Source: Endozoicomonas sp. 8E
Lineage (GTDB): Bacteria; Pseudomonadota; Gammaproteobacteria; Pseudomonadales; Endozoicomonadaceae
Reading direction: 5' to 3'
Assembly: GCF_032883915.1 (NCBI RefSeq)
Contig: NZ_CP120717.1
Coordinates: 6,796,001 to 6,860,000, forward strand
DNA: 64,000 nucleotides
Every line of letters begins with the position of its first letter. Position 1 is the first letter of the stretch. Below the pieces are notes generated by a model. It worked only from the letters and a program-made list of their open reading frames with translations. It ran no database searches and was not told where the DNA came from. A program made the position numbers and the translations under genes. This document shows, piece by piece, positions 26,527-36,425 of this stretch.

Positions 26527-27428
26527 CACACCTCCGGAGCCAGATGACGGGCAAAAGCGTTGGCCATTCGAGCAGCCGACTCAGGACCACCATATGACCA
26601 GAGTGCAGGCAGATAATAGACCCGACCTTCTTTAACAGCCGGAAGGGCATTCCAAACCGGTGATTGCGCCATCGTTGGCAGATTTTCGGGCTGACTGCCA
26701 ATAATGATCAGACTGGCATCGCCAATAGTGGTCAGTTTGAGGAGATCAACATGGGTAAAATCCCGTCCGGGTAATGAAGAGTGCCAGCTATTTTCCAGAC
26801 CCATCCTGTTAACAATGGCACCCGCCAGAGACAAATCGCCGTAGACTCGAAGTCCCAGCCCCATACCGACAAACTTACCCACAACGACTTTCTGGCCAGA
26901 GAGTCCCGCTGCTTTGATAATATTGCGAGCCTGTTCCAGCTCAGACTCCATTTCCTTCAGTCTCTTTTCTGCCAGAGCTTCGCGCCCCAGAATATGTGCC
27001 ACTGAACGAAAAATACCCTGCATTCTGACAAAATAATCCGCAGGATCTTCCTGGCTCGGGTACTGAGAATAAAGAACGGTTGGAGCAATACTCTTAAGCT
27101 CTGAAACTATACGACTATGACGCCATTTATAGCCAAGAATAAGATCCGGTTTGAGAGCCGCCACGGCTTCCAGACTCGGCTCAGCTCTTTGCCCGAGTTC
27201 GGTAACACTTTTCGGCATAACCGGGTCATCGGACTGCCACTCCCGATAGCCCTTTATTGAAGTCACCCCTGCAGGTACGACACCGAGGGTGAGCAGCATT
27301 TCAGCTTGGGTCCAGTTCAGTGCTGCAATCTTTTCCGGGGTATCCAGATCGGGTTCAGTGATTGAAGCCATCGCTGTTACCGATGTGAACAGCAGGAAAC
27401 AACAGGTTTTTTTCAGGACTGCAAACAT
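26526..27428 (-). CDS. fhuD: Periplasmic siderophore-binding protein (FhuD-type)
   Basis: The 300-residue protein has an N-terminal signal peptide (VLKKTCCFLLFTSVTAMA) and the two-lobe helical-backbone binding fold: PAGVTSIKGYREW, AALKPDLILGY, IAPTVLYSQYP, and the C-terminal lobe with GRVYYLPALWSYGGPESA. It would deliver the ferric siderophore from the periplasm to the FhuB-type permease. It overlaps fhuC and fhuB by one base at each end, so the three genes are translationally coupled. Confidence 0.9.
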   Translation of the reverse strand: MFAVLKKTCCFLLFTSVTAMASITEPDLDTPEKIAALNWTQAEMLLTLGVVPAGVTSIKGYREWQSDDPVMPKSVTELGQRAEPSLEAVAALKPDLILGYKWRHSRIVSELKSIAPTVLYSQYPSQEDPADYFVRMQGIFRSVAHILGREALAEKRLKEMESELEQARNIIKAAGLSGQKVVVGKFVGMGLGLRVYGDLSLAGAIVNRMGLENSWHSSLPGRDFTHVDLLKLTTIGDASLIIIGSQPENLPTMAQSPVWNALPAVKEGRVYYLPALWSYGGPESAARMANAFARHLAPEV

Positions 27429-28258
27429 CAGGCGACTTCCCTGCTCGAAACACCATGGATCACGGGCTTCGCCTTACGCTCACCCAACGGTAAAAAAAGC
27501 GACTCTTTTTTGCCTTCCAATTGCACTTCCCGGGTCTCTACCCCAAATACATCCGAGATAATGCGCTTATCCAGTACCTTTGTAGCTGCACCTGTTCTAA
27601 TCACCTGCCCCTGATTCATCAGCACTATTTCGTCGCTGTACTGAAGGGCCTGATTCAGGTCGTGAAGTACCCAGATAATGGTGGTCTGCTTTTCATCATT
27701 CAGCTGTCTGACAATATTCAGCAGGCGCAATTGATGAGCGATATCCAGCCATGAGGTCGGCTCGTCCAATAATAAAATGCCGGTTTCCTGGGCCAGCACC
27801 ATGGCCAGCCAGACTCTCTGCATTTCACCACCGGAGAGATGATCAACCAGTTCACTGGCATAATGATCCATACCGACTCTGGAGAGTGCCGAACTGACGG
27901 CCCTGTGATCCTCTTTTTTCAATCGCCCGAATGGGCCTGCATGGGGGTATCGGCCACAGGCCACCAGATCCTTTGCGGACATACCAAGTGGAACCGGTGA
28001 GTGCTGTGGCAACAAGGCCAGACTTTTAGCCAGTTCTTTGCGGTGGAGTGACTTTAGCAACTGCCCTCCCAAAAGCACCTGCCCTTCACTGGGCTCAATC
28101 AAACCGGAGAGCAATTTCAGCAGGGTGCTTTTACCCGAGCCGTTGGGTCCGAGAATAGCGGTAATTTTTCCTGGCGTGATATCAAGATGGGTTGGTTGCA
28201 GGATGGTTTTTGTTCCCACCCGCAAACATGCCTGGTCAAGCGTTAGAGTCTGCTCCAT
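27428..28258 (-). CDS. fhuC: Siderophore ABC transporter ATPase (FhuC-type)
   Basis: The 276-residue ABC ATPase has Walker A GPNGSGKST, a Q-loop, the signature LSGGEMQRVWLAM, Walker B ILLLDEPTSWLD and the H-loop WVLHDLNQAL. It powers FhuB-type import and is the first gene of fhuCDB. The upstream 229-base gap contains a near-perfect Fur operator, consistent with iron repression. Confidence 0.93.
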   Translation of the reverse strand: MEQTLTLDQACLRVGTKTILQPTHLDITPGKITAILGPNGSGKSTLLKLLSGLIEPSEGQVLLGGQLLKSLHRKELAKSLALLPQHSPVPLGMSAKDLVACGRYPHAGPFGRLKKEDHRAVSSALSRVGMDHYASELVDHLSGGEMQRVWLAMVLAQETGILLLDEPTSWLDIAHQLRLLNIVRQLNDEKQTTIIWVLHDLNQALQYSDEIVLMNQGQVIRTGAATKVLDKRIISDVFGVETREVQLEGKKESLFLPLGERKAKPVIHGVSSREVA

Positions 28259-28454
28259 GGCCTCAGTTTCTTTTTGATCTGTGGAAGTGTCACCGCTTAA
28301 CTGTCAGACAACCGAAGCAAGCTCCCGAAATCTCTGTTGAGCCGGACTGACAATTCACTCAATAATTATTTTTCAATTCCTGACTGCCTGATATTGTACC
28401 GAGACAGTCGTACAATGCTGATAGCCATGGCTCAACCGATGGACAACGACTGCG

Positions 28455-28473
28455 AATAATAATAGTTATTATT
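28455..28473. promoter_or_regulatory. Fur operator candidate upstream of fhuC
   Basis: AATAATAA-TAG-TTATTATT is a perfect 8-base dyad and matches 14 of 19 positions of the classical Fur box. It is 197 bases upstream of fhuC in a 229-base intergenic region; I see no strong -35/-10 pair adjoining it, and AATAATTATTTTTCAA near 28355-28375 offers additional AT-rich promoter DNA. Confidence 0.6.
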
Positions 28474-28487
28474 TACATTATCAATTC

Positions 28488-28874
28488 TTAAGCGATCGTT
28501 TGATGGCATCGCTCAATCGCCCAGTCACGAGCCTGATCAAAATCGAGACAGGACACCATGGGAAAAGGCATAGCCTTTTTCATGTTGTCACTGACCACCC
28601 TGTCACCCTCCTCTTCGGAAAGCACAACCCGGGCAATACCTCGGCAAAAGGCTCCCAGTGTTATCCTGTTCTCTTTAAACCAGAGACCCAGTTCTCTTCT
28701 GGCTTCCGGTGAAAACTCACTGTTGGGCTTTGCCTGAATGATAAGACTGAATGGCTGCTCTCTTGCCAGCAGCCCAGAAAGATCCACCAGCCATTGGCGA
28801 GCATCGTCGTCGCTGGCCGGGCGATTAAAGCTGACTGTTACAACAGGCCAGCCCACCATTTGAATTGAGTTCAT
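28488..28874 (-). CDS. Small protein of unknown function in siderophore locus
   Basis: The soluble 128-residue protein has no signal peptide. It opens with a beta-strand-like MVGWPVVTVSFNRP and has alternating strands and helices (FSLIIQAKP, ARRELGLWFKENRITLG, GIARVVLSEEE), a pattern reminiscent of STAS/SpoIIAA-like folds, though I do not recognise the family. It starts six bases after the stop of the MFS gene, so the two form an operon that should share iron regulation. Confidence 0.7.
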   Translation of the reverse strand: MNSIQMVGWPVVTVSFNRPASDDDARQWLVDLSGLLAREQPFSLIIQAKPNSEFSPEARRELGLWFKENRITLGAFCRGIARVVLSEEEGDRVVSDNMKKAMPFPMVSCLDFDQARDWAIERCHQTIA

Positions 28875-28880
28875 GTAAAC

Positions 28881-30128
28881 CTAACAACTCCGTCTCTTTG
28901 GAGACTCAACTAATAAAAAGGAAATCATCAGAAGCAGAACAGCCAGAAAAATGCAGAAAACTTCTGCCATCTGGATGCCCAGTGATCCTCCCAGTCCGGC
29001 CAGGACGGCTCCCAGGGTATATCCGAGGGTATGAATCATAGCAAGGGTTCCTGTCAGAACGCCCTGCTGACCTACCTGTTCTGAAGCCAGTGTCGTGTAA
29101 GCAGGCGTCAGTAATGCAATCGAAGCGGCACTGATGACCAGCCCGAATATCAGACATATCAGGTGAGTGGCGGTGATCAGGAGGAAACTACCGAACAGTA
29201 ATAAGACACTGCCGACTTTTAATGACAGAATCAGCCTGCCCTGAGCAAAACGAGATACCAGCAAATGTGCAACCACCGTCGAAAAAGCGGCCACCATCAT
29301 AAGTATCGAAAGTACTCTTGATGCTGATACTCCGTCGTAAGAAAAACGCGCCTGCAAAATAGGACCTATAAGGTACTGCAACAGACCAAAGAGCGTTGTT
29401 ACAGAGCAGGCCACCAGCAAAACAGGCCAGAGTGATTTCAGCATTTGCCTGAACTGATTCTTTTCTTGGCTACCCTTTTCCTGTCTGACTTCTGAAGCCT
29501 TGTCATTGAGTAATATCGAGACCTGTATCAGCAAGGGGATGGCAAGAACTACCATTGCTAAAACAGGGAAAAGGCTGCCCTGGGAAATCAGCACTGCCGG
29601 GATCACAGGACCTATGAGACGCCCGGCATTAATACTGACTGTAATCCGGCTTAGACCAGACAGTCTGTTAGAATGATTACTGTCGTCTATAACCCAAGCC
29701 TGAACCGCTGGATACAAACCCGATACCAATAGACCATAAAGAGTCCTGGCCAAAAACATCAAACCCATGGCCAACTCTCTGCTCAGCAGGCCGGAGCCCA
29801 GACCATGAAGCGCGAATGCCAGCAGTAAAAAGCTGGCCGCAAAACCAAAGAGCCCGGACTGAACCACTCTCTTGCGTCCAAAACGGTCACTTATTCTTCC
29901 CCATAAGGGCGAAGTGAAAATAAACAGACAGGTTCCCAGTGCCACCATGAGCGTCAGCAGGCCATAACCTAACCCGGTTTCTTCGGCTATGGCTGGCAGA
30001 CAGATCAATAATGTCGTCTGGCCGGCACCGAGTATAAATACCGACCCAAACCGACTGAATTCTTTGATGGAGTCTCCGGATTCATAGACCGGTTGTGCTA
30101 TGACAGGGCCAAGCTCATTTTGTTGCAT
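28881..30128 (-). CDS. MFS transporter, candidate aerobactin exporter
   Basis: The 415-residue protein has 12 predicted membrane helices, a cytoplasmic N-terminal tail, the MFS motif A (GRISDRFGRKRV) between helices 2 and 3, and a central charged loop (NDKASEVRQEKGSQEKNQFR). MFS exporters of this size often secrete siderophores next to NIS biosynthesis genes. Its promoter overlaps a Fur-like site that is duplicated upstream of iucA, strong contextual evidence for a role in siderophore export. Substrate is inferred, not seen. Confidence 0.8.
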   Translation of the reverse strand: MQQNELGPVIAQPVYESGDSIKEFSRFGSVFILGAGQTTLLICLPAIAEETGLGYGLLTLMVALGTCLFIFTSPLWGRISDRFGRKRVVQSGLFGFAASFLLLAFALHGLGSGLLSRELAMGLMFLARTLYGLLVSGLYPAVQAWVIDDSNHSNRLSGLSRITVSINAGRLIGPVIPAVLISQGSLFPVLAMVVLAIPLLIQVSILLNDKASEVRQEKGSQEKNQFRQMLKSLWPVLLVACSVTTLFGLLQYLIGPILQARFSYDGVSASRVLSILMMVAAFSTVVAHLLVSRFAQGRLILSLKVGSVLLLFGSFLLITATHLICLIFGLVISAASIALLTPAYTTLASEQVGQQGVLTGTLAMIHTLGYTLGAVLAGLGGSLGIQMAEVFCIFLAVLLLMISFLLVESPKRRSC

Positions 30129-30134
30129 GGTTCA

Positions 30135-30243
30135 TGTGTGTTGTTGAGATCTGCATCAGATGATAACAATTCTCATTTGCAATTCAAGTCCAATTGACCC
30201 TGACCTCAAAATAAATACTTTGGTGCAATGGGAATGGGGTCTT
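30135..30243. repeat. Promoter-region duplication, copy 1
   Basis: About 105 bases, including the Fur-like dyad, CAATTCAAG, TTGACCC and CTTTGGTG, reappear in the same orientation at 36280-36390 upstream of iucA. Between the copies lie katG and a set of mobile elements. Confidence 0.8.
30158..30187 (-). promoter_or_regulatory. Fur-like site and promoter of MFS gene
   Basis: On the minus strand TTGAAT (-35, 30182-30187) and TATCAT (-10, 30160-30165) are 16 bases apart. The Fur-like dyad at 30158-30178 (AGATGA...TCATTT with inner AA/TT) covers the spacer and -10, so Fur binding would block the MFS gene. Confidence 0.65.
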
Positions 30244-30345
30244 AAAGCAATCTAAAAACCTCGTAACATACTGATAAACAATGAATAAATATTGATTCAG
30301 ATCAAAATCAATGCAATCAGGGAACTGATGATTTAGATAACTTAA

Positions 30346-32532
<2,187 letters not shown>

Positions 32533-32550
32533 TCCTGGCCAAAAACCAAT

Positions 32551-32577
32551 AACACGCTGCATTGATTGCGGCGTGTT
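32551..32577 (+). terminator. Candidate terminator after katG
   Basis: AACACGC and GCGTGTT form a stem about 20 bases after the katG stop, followed by TGTTTAT. It is a modest hairpin with an imperfect T tract. Confidence 0.5.
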
Positions 32578-32794
32578 TGTTTATCATGGATAACCTGCCC
32601 CTTTCGATCATCATATGCCTCTTTGAATCGAGAATTATGGCGACAGTCTCAGGTCTGGTAAAAAACTGAGATCCAGTGCATTACGGTTATTGTCATAAAA
32701 TGAGGTTGGTCTGGCTCCGTAAATTTGTATTGACTTCTACCCATGTTTAATTCCGAGTGAACTGTCAGTCTGATATGCATTTCCACGCTGGAGA

Positions 32795-33038
32795 GGGTGT
32801 CGCAAAACTCTCTCCAGCGTGTGAAGGAGTTGACTCCCGTCATTCCCGGCTTCATTCTCGTCATTCCCGCGAAGGCGGGAATCCACACTGACTCTCCGCC
32901 AAAACCATACTGCCCGGTGCACCCCTGGCCTTGTCATCCCCGAGAAGGCAGAGACCAACTGTTGGCCCTGGATTCCCGCCTTCGCGGGAATGACGACCTC
33001 AGAGCATGGGAACGAGCTGTTGGAGTTTTGCGACACCC
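32795..33038. repeat. Palindromic MITE-like element, copy B
   Basis: The copy is bounded by GGGTGTCGCAAAACT and AGTTTTGCGACACCC, with the same centre as copy A (CCTGGCCTTGTCATCCCCGA). Partial extra ends (CCACGCTGGAG on the left, AGAGCGTGGGAACGAG on the right) lie outside it. It directly abuts the 3' truncation point of the group II intron fragment. Confidence 0.85.
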
Positions 33039-33044
33039 TCAGAG

Positions 33045-33869
33045 CGTGGGAACGAGTTGAAATGCAGGAGCAGTTTTCGGTCTTCTGTTCAATCACCACA
33101 CTGGATTACTCCTTTGGGCGTTATTGTTTGTCATCGGGCTTGCTCGAACCGGGTGATGAATCTTGCCCGCCGAGCCTGTTCTAGGCAGTGGCTGAGAAAT
33201 GGGAATAACCAATCGCATGTTGAACAGACCTCCCCACTCTTTTAAACAAGAGGGAACATGAACTGTCAGCGTACAAAGCTTCTGCGTCCTGCTCACGCTC
33301 CTCAACTGCATCCATGCAGGCGACTGCCGCATTTACGGTGTCTCTCAAACCAGAGGGCTTTGTAATCCTTGACTCACTCGCCCACGAGAGTTGGCCTTGT
33401 ATGCGATTTCTGGGGGACGCCCAGTCTCCGTCGGCTCGCACCTTTGCAGTCAGACTGCCTCCGCACAATCCCTCGCTGGATTGCACTTACCTTAAGCTAG
33501 CAGCCTGTCGGACTTAAGTCTGCCCTACGCGGCAACTGCTCCTGCGTTGCTCTAGCTCCTGCATCCGTGCAGTCGTGCGGTTGCGATAAATTGGTCTAAA
33601 AATTCCTGCCTCTTCGTCAAATAGCCCCGCTATTCTCCTCAGAAGCAGAAATTTTTATCCTCAATTTCTCGCAATCCTCGCTACGGGCGCTTAAGTCCGA
33701 CAGGCTGCTAGTGGTTATCATCGGTGGACTTACATAAGGGGATTCCATACGAAATTTCCTTACTCCGCACCAGATCTGATGCTGGTTTACCTACAGGGGA
33801 CTTTCACCCCATAAGTTCATGCCCATGCCGGGTGTACCAACATGCTCGGCAGGGTCAGTGCTGGCGCAC
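33045..33869 (-). mobile_element. 5' fragment of a group II intron, interrupted by a MITE
   Basis: Read on the minus strand from 33869, the DNA starts GTGCGCCAG, the canonical GUGYG 5' end, and contains GGGGTGAAAGTCCCC (33796-33810), ATCTGGTGCGGAGTAAGG, AAGGTAAGTGCAATCC and GAGCCGACGGAGACTGGG, all in the order expected of group II intron domain I. An open frame begins just after AAAGGAGTAATCC but stops at once, and the reverse transcriptase is missing; the intron is cut off where repeat copy B begins. A separate MITE lies inside it at 33497-33711. The call rests on motif recognition and was not folded. Confidence 0.55.
33497..33711. mobile_element. 215-bp MITE with perfect terminal inverted repeats
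   Basis: The left end CTAGCAGCCTGTCGGACTTA(AG) is the exact reverse complement of the right end at 33690-33711, a 22-base inverted repeat whose outer CTAG may be a target-site duplication. The centre contains a segment rich in GCAACTGCTCCTGCG, shared in inverted orientation with the MITE at 56065-56271. It has no coding capacity. Confidence 0.85.
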
Positions 33870-33934
33870 TGCCCGTCAGCTTCGCGGTTACGCCTCAGAA
33901 CAAAACATCAACATTTTCAATAAGATATATGGGC

Positions 33935-33962
33935 TTGACAGAATACGGCAACGCCGTATAAT
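33935..33962 (+). promoter_or_regulatory. Consensus promoter and operator of the HigBA module
   Basis: TTGACA (33935-33940) and TATAAT (33957-33962), both perfect consensus, are 16 bases apart. The spacer holds a perfect palindrome ATACGGC-AAC-GCCGTAT (33943-33959) that overlaps the -10; it is the probable operator for the HigA-type antitoxin. The -10 ends seven bases before the toxin ATG, which implies a leaderless or almost leaderless transcript. Confidence 0.85.
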
Positions 33963-33969
33963 TAAGTTT

Positions 33970-34281
33970 ATGATTTTTATTGAAACTAGCAAATTTACCA
34001 AGCTACTTTCTGACTATCTGACCGATGATGAATACAGGATGTTGCAGTGGCATTTACAGGAAAAGCCAGATTCAGGAGATATTGTCCGTGGTAGTGGTGG
34101 CGTGCGAAAAGTTCGTTGGGCTCCTGAAGGTAAAGGTAAAAGCGGTGGAGTTCGAGTAATTTATTACTGGAAAAAAAGTGACTATGAAATATGGATGCTC
34201 ACAATTTATAGTAAATCTGAACAAGCAACCATCCCTAGTCATATTCTAAAGAAAATTGCGGAGGCTATCGAGAATGAGTAA
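33970..34281 (+). CDS. higB: HigB/RelE-type toxin
   Basis: The 103-residue protein resembles HigB-2 of Vibrio cholerae: it starts with FIETSKFTKLLSDYLTDDEY, continues LQEKPDSGDIVRGSGGVRKV with RWAPEGKGKSGGVRVIYYW, and ends with a basic helix. HigB toxins are ribosome-dependent mRNA interferases. The ATG at 33970 matches the family start; 82 in-frame codons further upstream belong to the intron/exon sequence. The toxin gene precedes and overlaps the antitoxin gene by eight bases, the typical higBA order. It is followed by an attC-like site and so may be a mobile gene cassette. Confidence 0.9.
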   Translation: MIFIETSKFTKLLSDYLTDDEYRMLQWHLQEKPDSGDIVRGSGGVRKVRWAPEGKGKSGGVRVIYYWKKSDYEIWMLTIYSKSEQATIPSHILKKIAEAIENE

Positions 34282-34561
34282 AAGAGATATCGGCCAAGAA
34301 ATCCTTGATGGCATAGAAGAAATTAAAGCTTTTAAGTCTGGTGAGGGCAATCTTGAAACAACGGTTCTTTCAGACCCATCACCAGCCAAAGAAATCAGAA
34401 AAAAGCTAAAGCTTTCTCAATCTGCTTTTGCTGGTTTTATGGGTGTCAGCATAAGAACCATACAAGATTGGGAGCAAGGGCGTCGAAACCCTCAAGGTCC
34501 CGCAAAAGCTCTGCTAAGAATTGCTGAGCAATGCCCTCAGGTGTTTCAAGAACTGAGATAA
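34274..34561 (+). CDS. higA: HigA-type antitoxin, XRE family
   Basis: The 95-residue protein has a C-terminal XRE helix-turn-helix (IRKKLKLSQSAFAGFMGVSI, then RTIQDWEQGRRNPQGPAKAL), as in HigA-2/NadS antitoxins. It neutralises the toxin and represses the shared promoter, most likely through the palindrome at 33943-33959. The start at 34274 gives an eight-base overlap with higB and fits the usual antitoxin length. Confidence 0.9.
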   Translation: MSKRDIGQEILDGIEEIKAFKSGEGNLETTVLSDPSPAKEIRKKLKLSQSAFAGFMGVSIRTIQDWEQGRRNPQGPAKALLRIAEQCPQVFQELR

Positions 34562-34572
34562 TCCGAACAAAG

Positions 34573-34656
34573 GCATAACAAATGCGTGGAATTCTTTCCG
34601 CCCTGGAGGGCTCCACCCGACGCGCATTCGGCGCGCAGTTAACGCAGGCGTTAGGC
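34573..34656 (+). repeat. attC-like integron recombination site (about 84 bp)
   Basis: GCATAAC at the left fits the RYYYAAC core and GTTAGGC at the right fits GTTRRRY. Next to them, TGCGT (34583 on) and ACGCA (34642 on) can pair as the L'' and L' boxes. The site follows the antitoxin stop by 11 bases and precedes the next gene, exactly where a cassette attC should be. Confidence 0.65.
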
Positions 34657-34689
34657 GCAAATACAACATCTCAAACTTAAAAGGAAAAT

Positions 34690-35652
34690 ATGGAATTAGC
34701 AAGAAAACTGGAACTTCATTATTATTTCAATGATGAATCGCATTCAATGGATGCTTTTGTTCGTAATAAATGCGAGACAGAGATTCTTGCGGTAATAAAA
34801 GAGGTCGCTGAAACACTTGAAATAAAAATAAGAGTTGAATCAGAAGCTCATAAAGAAGGAGGTCTTCGGGACATATGGAAGTTTACGGGAGATAATAACG
34901 CTCAAATTGCATTGGTTGTTTCTGTTGTGGCTTTGATTTTGTCACAGGTTCCAAAAACCGATTCTGAAACAGAAAAACTACAAAAAGAACTTTTACAGCT
35001 TTCAATTCAAGAGAAAAAACTACAAATTGAGAAGCTAAAGAAAGAAATAAAAGAGAATGAATTATCTGATAATGCAGTTGAAGCAGCAAAAAAAATTACA
35101 AATAAAAGCTATAAAGTAATTGCCAGAAAATCAAACTTCTATAAAAAATTATCACATTATGATAAGGTTTCGAATCTTGGCGTTAGTTCCCTCGATCATG
35201 ATGGTTTGAACGTAGGCTGTCAGGAAATAATACCAAAAAGTAAGTTCAAGAGATTCATTCTAGCAAGTAATAATTTGCCAACACATACTGATGAAAATGC
35301 ATCGGTTGAAATTATTGCTCCAGTCCTGAAAGAAAGTAACGCTCATTGGAAAGGGCTTTACAAAGATGAGCCTATTAGCTTTTCCATGCAGGATAAAGAG
35401 TTTAAAGAGGCTGTACTCAACAAATCTGTTAGCTTTCAGCATGGCTCCACCATAGTTTGTGTTCTTAAAATAAGAAGAAAGCTTGATGAAGCTGGTGAAA
35501 TAACAGTCACAGGTCATGCTGTAGATACAGTTTTAGAAAAGATTGAAAAAGGTGTTAGCAAAGAAACGACCCAAGGCAGGCAGTACAGATACGCAAGAAA
35601 AATGCAAGATAGTCAGCATGAGCTAAGTCTTGAACCCGAAGAAAGCACCTAA
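34690..35652 (+). CDS. Putative cassette-borne protein with one membrane helix
   Basis: The 320-residue protein of unknown family has one hydrophobic segment at about residues 78-95 (IALVVSVVALILSQVP), then a strongly charged helix with Gln/Lys/Glu heptads to about 130, and a soluble C-terminal domain with many Ser/Lys. DNA is A+T-rich, unlike the siderophore genes on either side. AAAAGGAAAAT precedes the ATG. attC-like sites lie on both sides and the second overlaps its stop codon, as is common for integron cassettes. I cannot assign a function. Confidence 0.75.
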   Translation: MELARKLELHYYFNDESHSMDAFVRNKCETEILAVIKEVAETLEIKIRVESEAHKEGGLRDIWKFTGDNNAQIALVVSVVALILSQVPKTDSETEKLQKELLQLSIQEKKLQIEKLKKEIKENELSDNAVEAAKKITNKSYKVIARKSNFYKKLSHYDKVSNLGVSSLDHDGLNVGCQEIIPKSKFKRFILASNNLPTHTDENASVEIIAPVLKESNAHWKGLYKDEPISFSMQDKEFKEAVLNKSVSFQHGSTIVCVLKIRRKLDEAGEITVTGHAVDTVLEKIEKGVSKETTQGRQYRYARKMQDSQHELSLEPEEST

Positions 35653-35701
35653 CGAATAAGGATAGATTGCGCGCAACCGCAATCTTATCCGGTTGTTGAA
35701 C
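35647..35701 (+). repeat. Short attC-like site (about 55 bp)
   Basis: ACCTAAC and GTTGAAC fit RYYYAAC and GTTRRRY. Between them GGATAGATTGCG pairs with CGCAATCTTATCC across a short loop, leaving one unpaired base, the kind of extrahelical base that marks attC strands. The outer boxes pair only partly, so the call is tentative. Confidence 0.5.
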
Positions 35702-35907
35702 AAGCCTGAACTTGACAGCCACTCAGTATGGTTTATAAGAAATAGCCTATGCTCTGGCAGCCTTTATAGCTAATGCGGGTTGGTTTTGACTTTTGTTAAG
35801 CTGAGCGTGCCCCTGCCCCAGCTATTAATTGCACATTGTCGTAAAATTATGCATTCAGATTGTGCTGGCTCTCCTCTGTTGAGTGAATTTAAGCCCTTTT
35901 TTATCGG

Positions 35908-36201
35908 TCAGGTGAAACCTGTGAACCGGAATGCTAAGGCTTTCATATCGCAGCCACAGGTTCTACGAGCGTGTTTTGGTCGGATAACGGGTTCCAGAGG
36001 TTTCAGCATGACTTGCGAGATCAGCTGAATCAGGTTAAGTCTGCCTTTAGCCCGACAGTTCAGGAATCCGTAGTCATGGACTCGTCTCAACCCTTTGGGC
36101 AGAACATGCTGTAAAACCAGCCAGAGAAAGTCTTCTCCTTTTATGGTTCGCTGCTCCTTTGCAGCGGTTTTACTGTTCCGTAGATGAAAGTCACTTGTCA
36201 G
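35908..36201 (-). pseudogene. IS91-family transposase remnant
   Basis: The minus strand encodes FHLRNSKTAAKE, then TIKGEDFLWLVLQHVLPKGL, RRVHDYGFLNCRAKGRLNLI and a degenerate tail with VIRPKHARRTCGC. This matches the C-terminal region of IS91/IS801-type Y2 (HUH) transposases (LQHVLPKGFxRVRxYGFL). There is no start codon, and neither the catalytic tyrosines nor the N-terminal zinc region is present, so it is a fragment. Confidence 0.8.
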
Positions 36202-36279
36202 TCATCATGACCTGTAATGGCTTGTCATTGGTCACTATTGAGACCTCTGTGACGTGGGCATCATTTTGTTAAATGTTTC

Positions 36280-36390
36280 ATGGATGCTGTTGAGAACAGT
36301 TGCAAATGATAACAATTCTCATTTACAATTCAAGCCTAGTTGACCCAGACCTTAAATTAAACCTTTGGTGTAACAGGAATAAGGTCTTCA
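36280..36390. repeat. Promoter-region duplication, copy 2, with Fur-like site of iucA
   Basis: This copy matches 30135-30243. It holds the symmetrical Fur-like dyad at 36304-36324 (AAATGA-T-AA-CAA-TT-C-TCATTT) and, on the minus strand, the same TTGAAT/TATCAT promoter, which here faces only the IS91 remnant. Rightward, TTGACCC followed by A+T-rich DNA could drive iucABCD. Confidence 0.75.
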
Positions 36391-36425
36391 AAGTTATGAG
36401 CTGAATAATAAAATCATTCTGGAGA

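Noticed and set aside
33181-33517. Open frames on both strands (101 and 67 codons) upstream of the HigBA module
   Set aside because: They lie in structured group II intron RNA sequence and the flanking MITE, and have no protein features.
35780-36028. 82-codon plus-strand frame
   Set aside because: It is antisense to the IS91 transposase remnant, which explains the conservation better.
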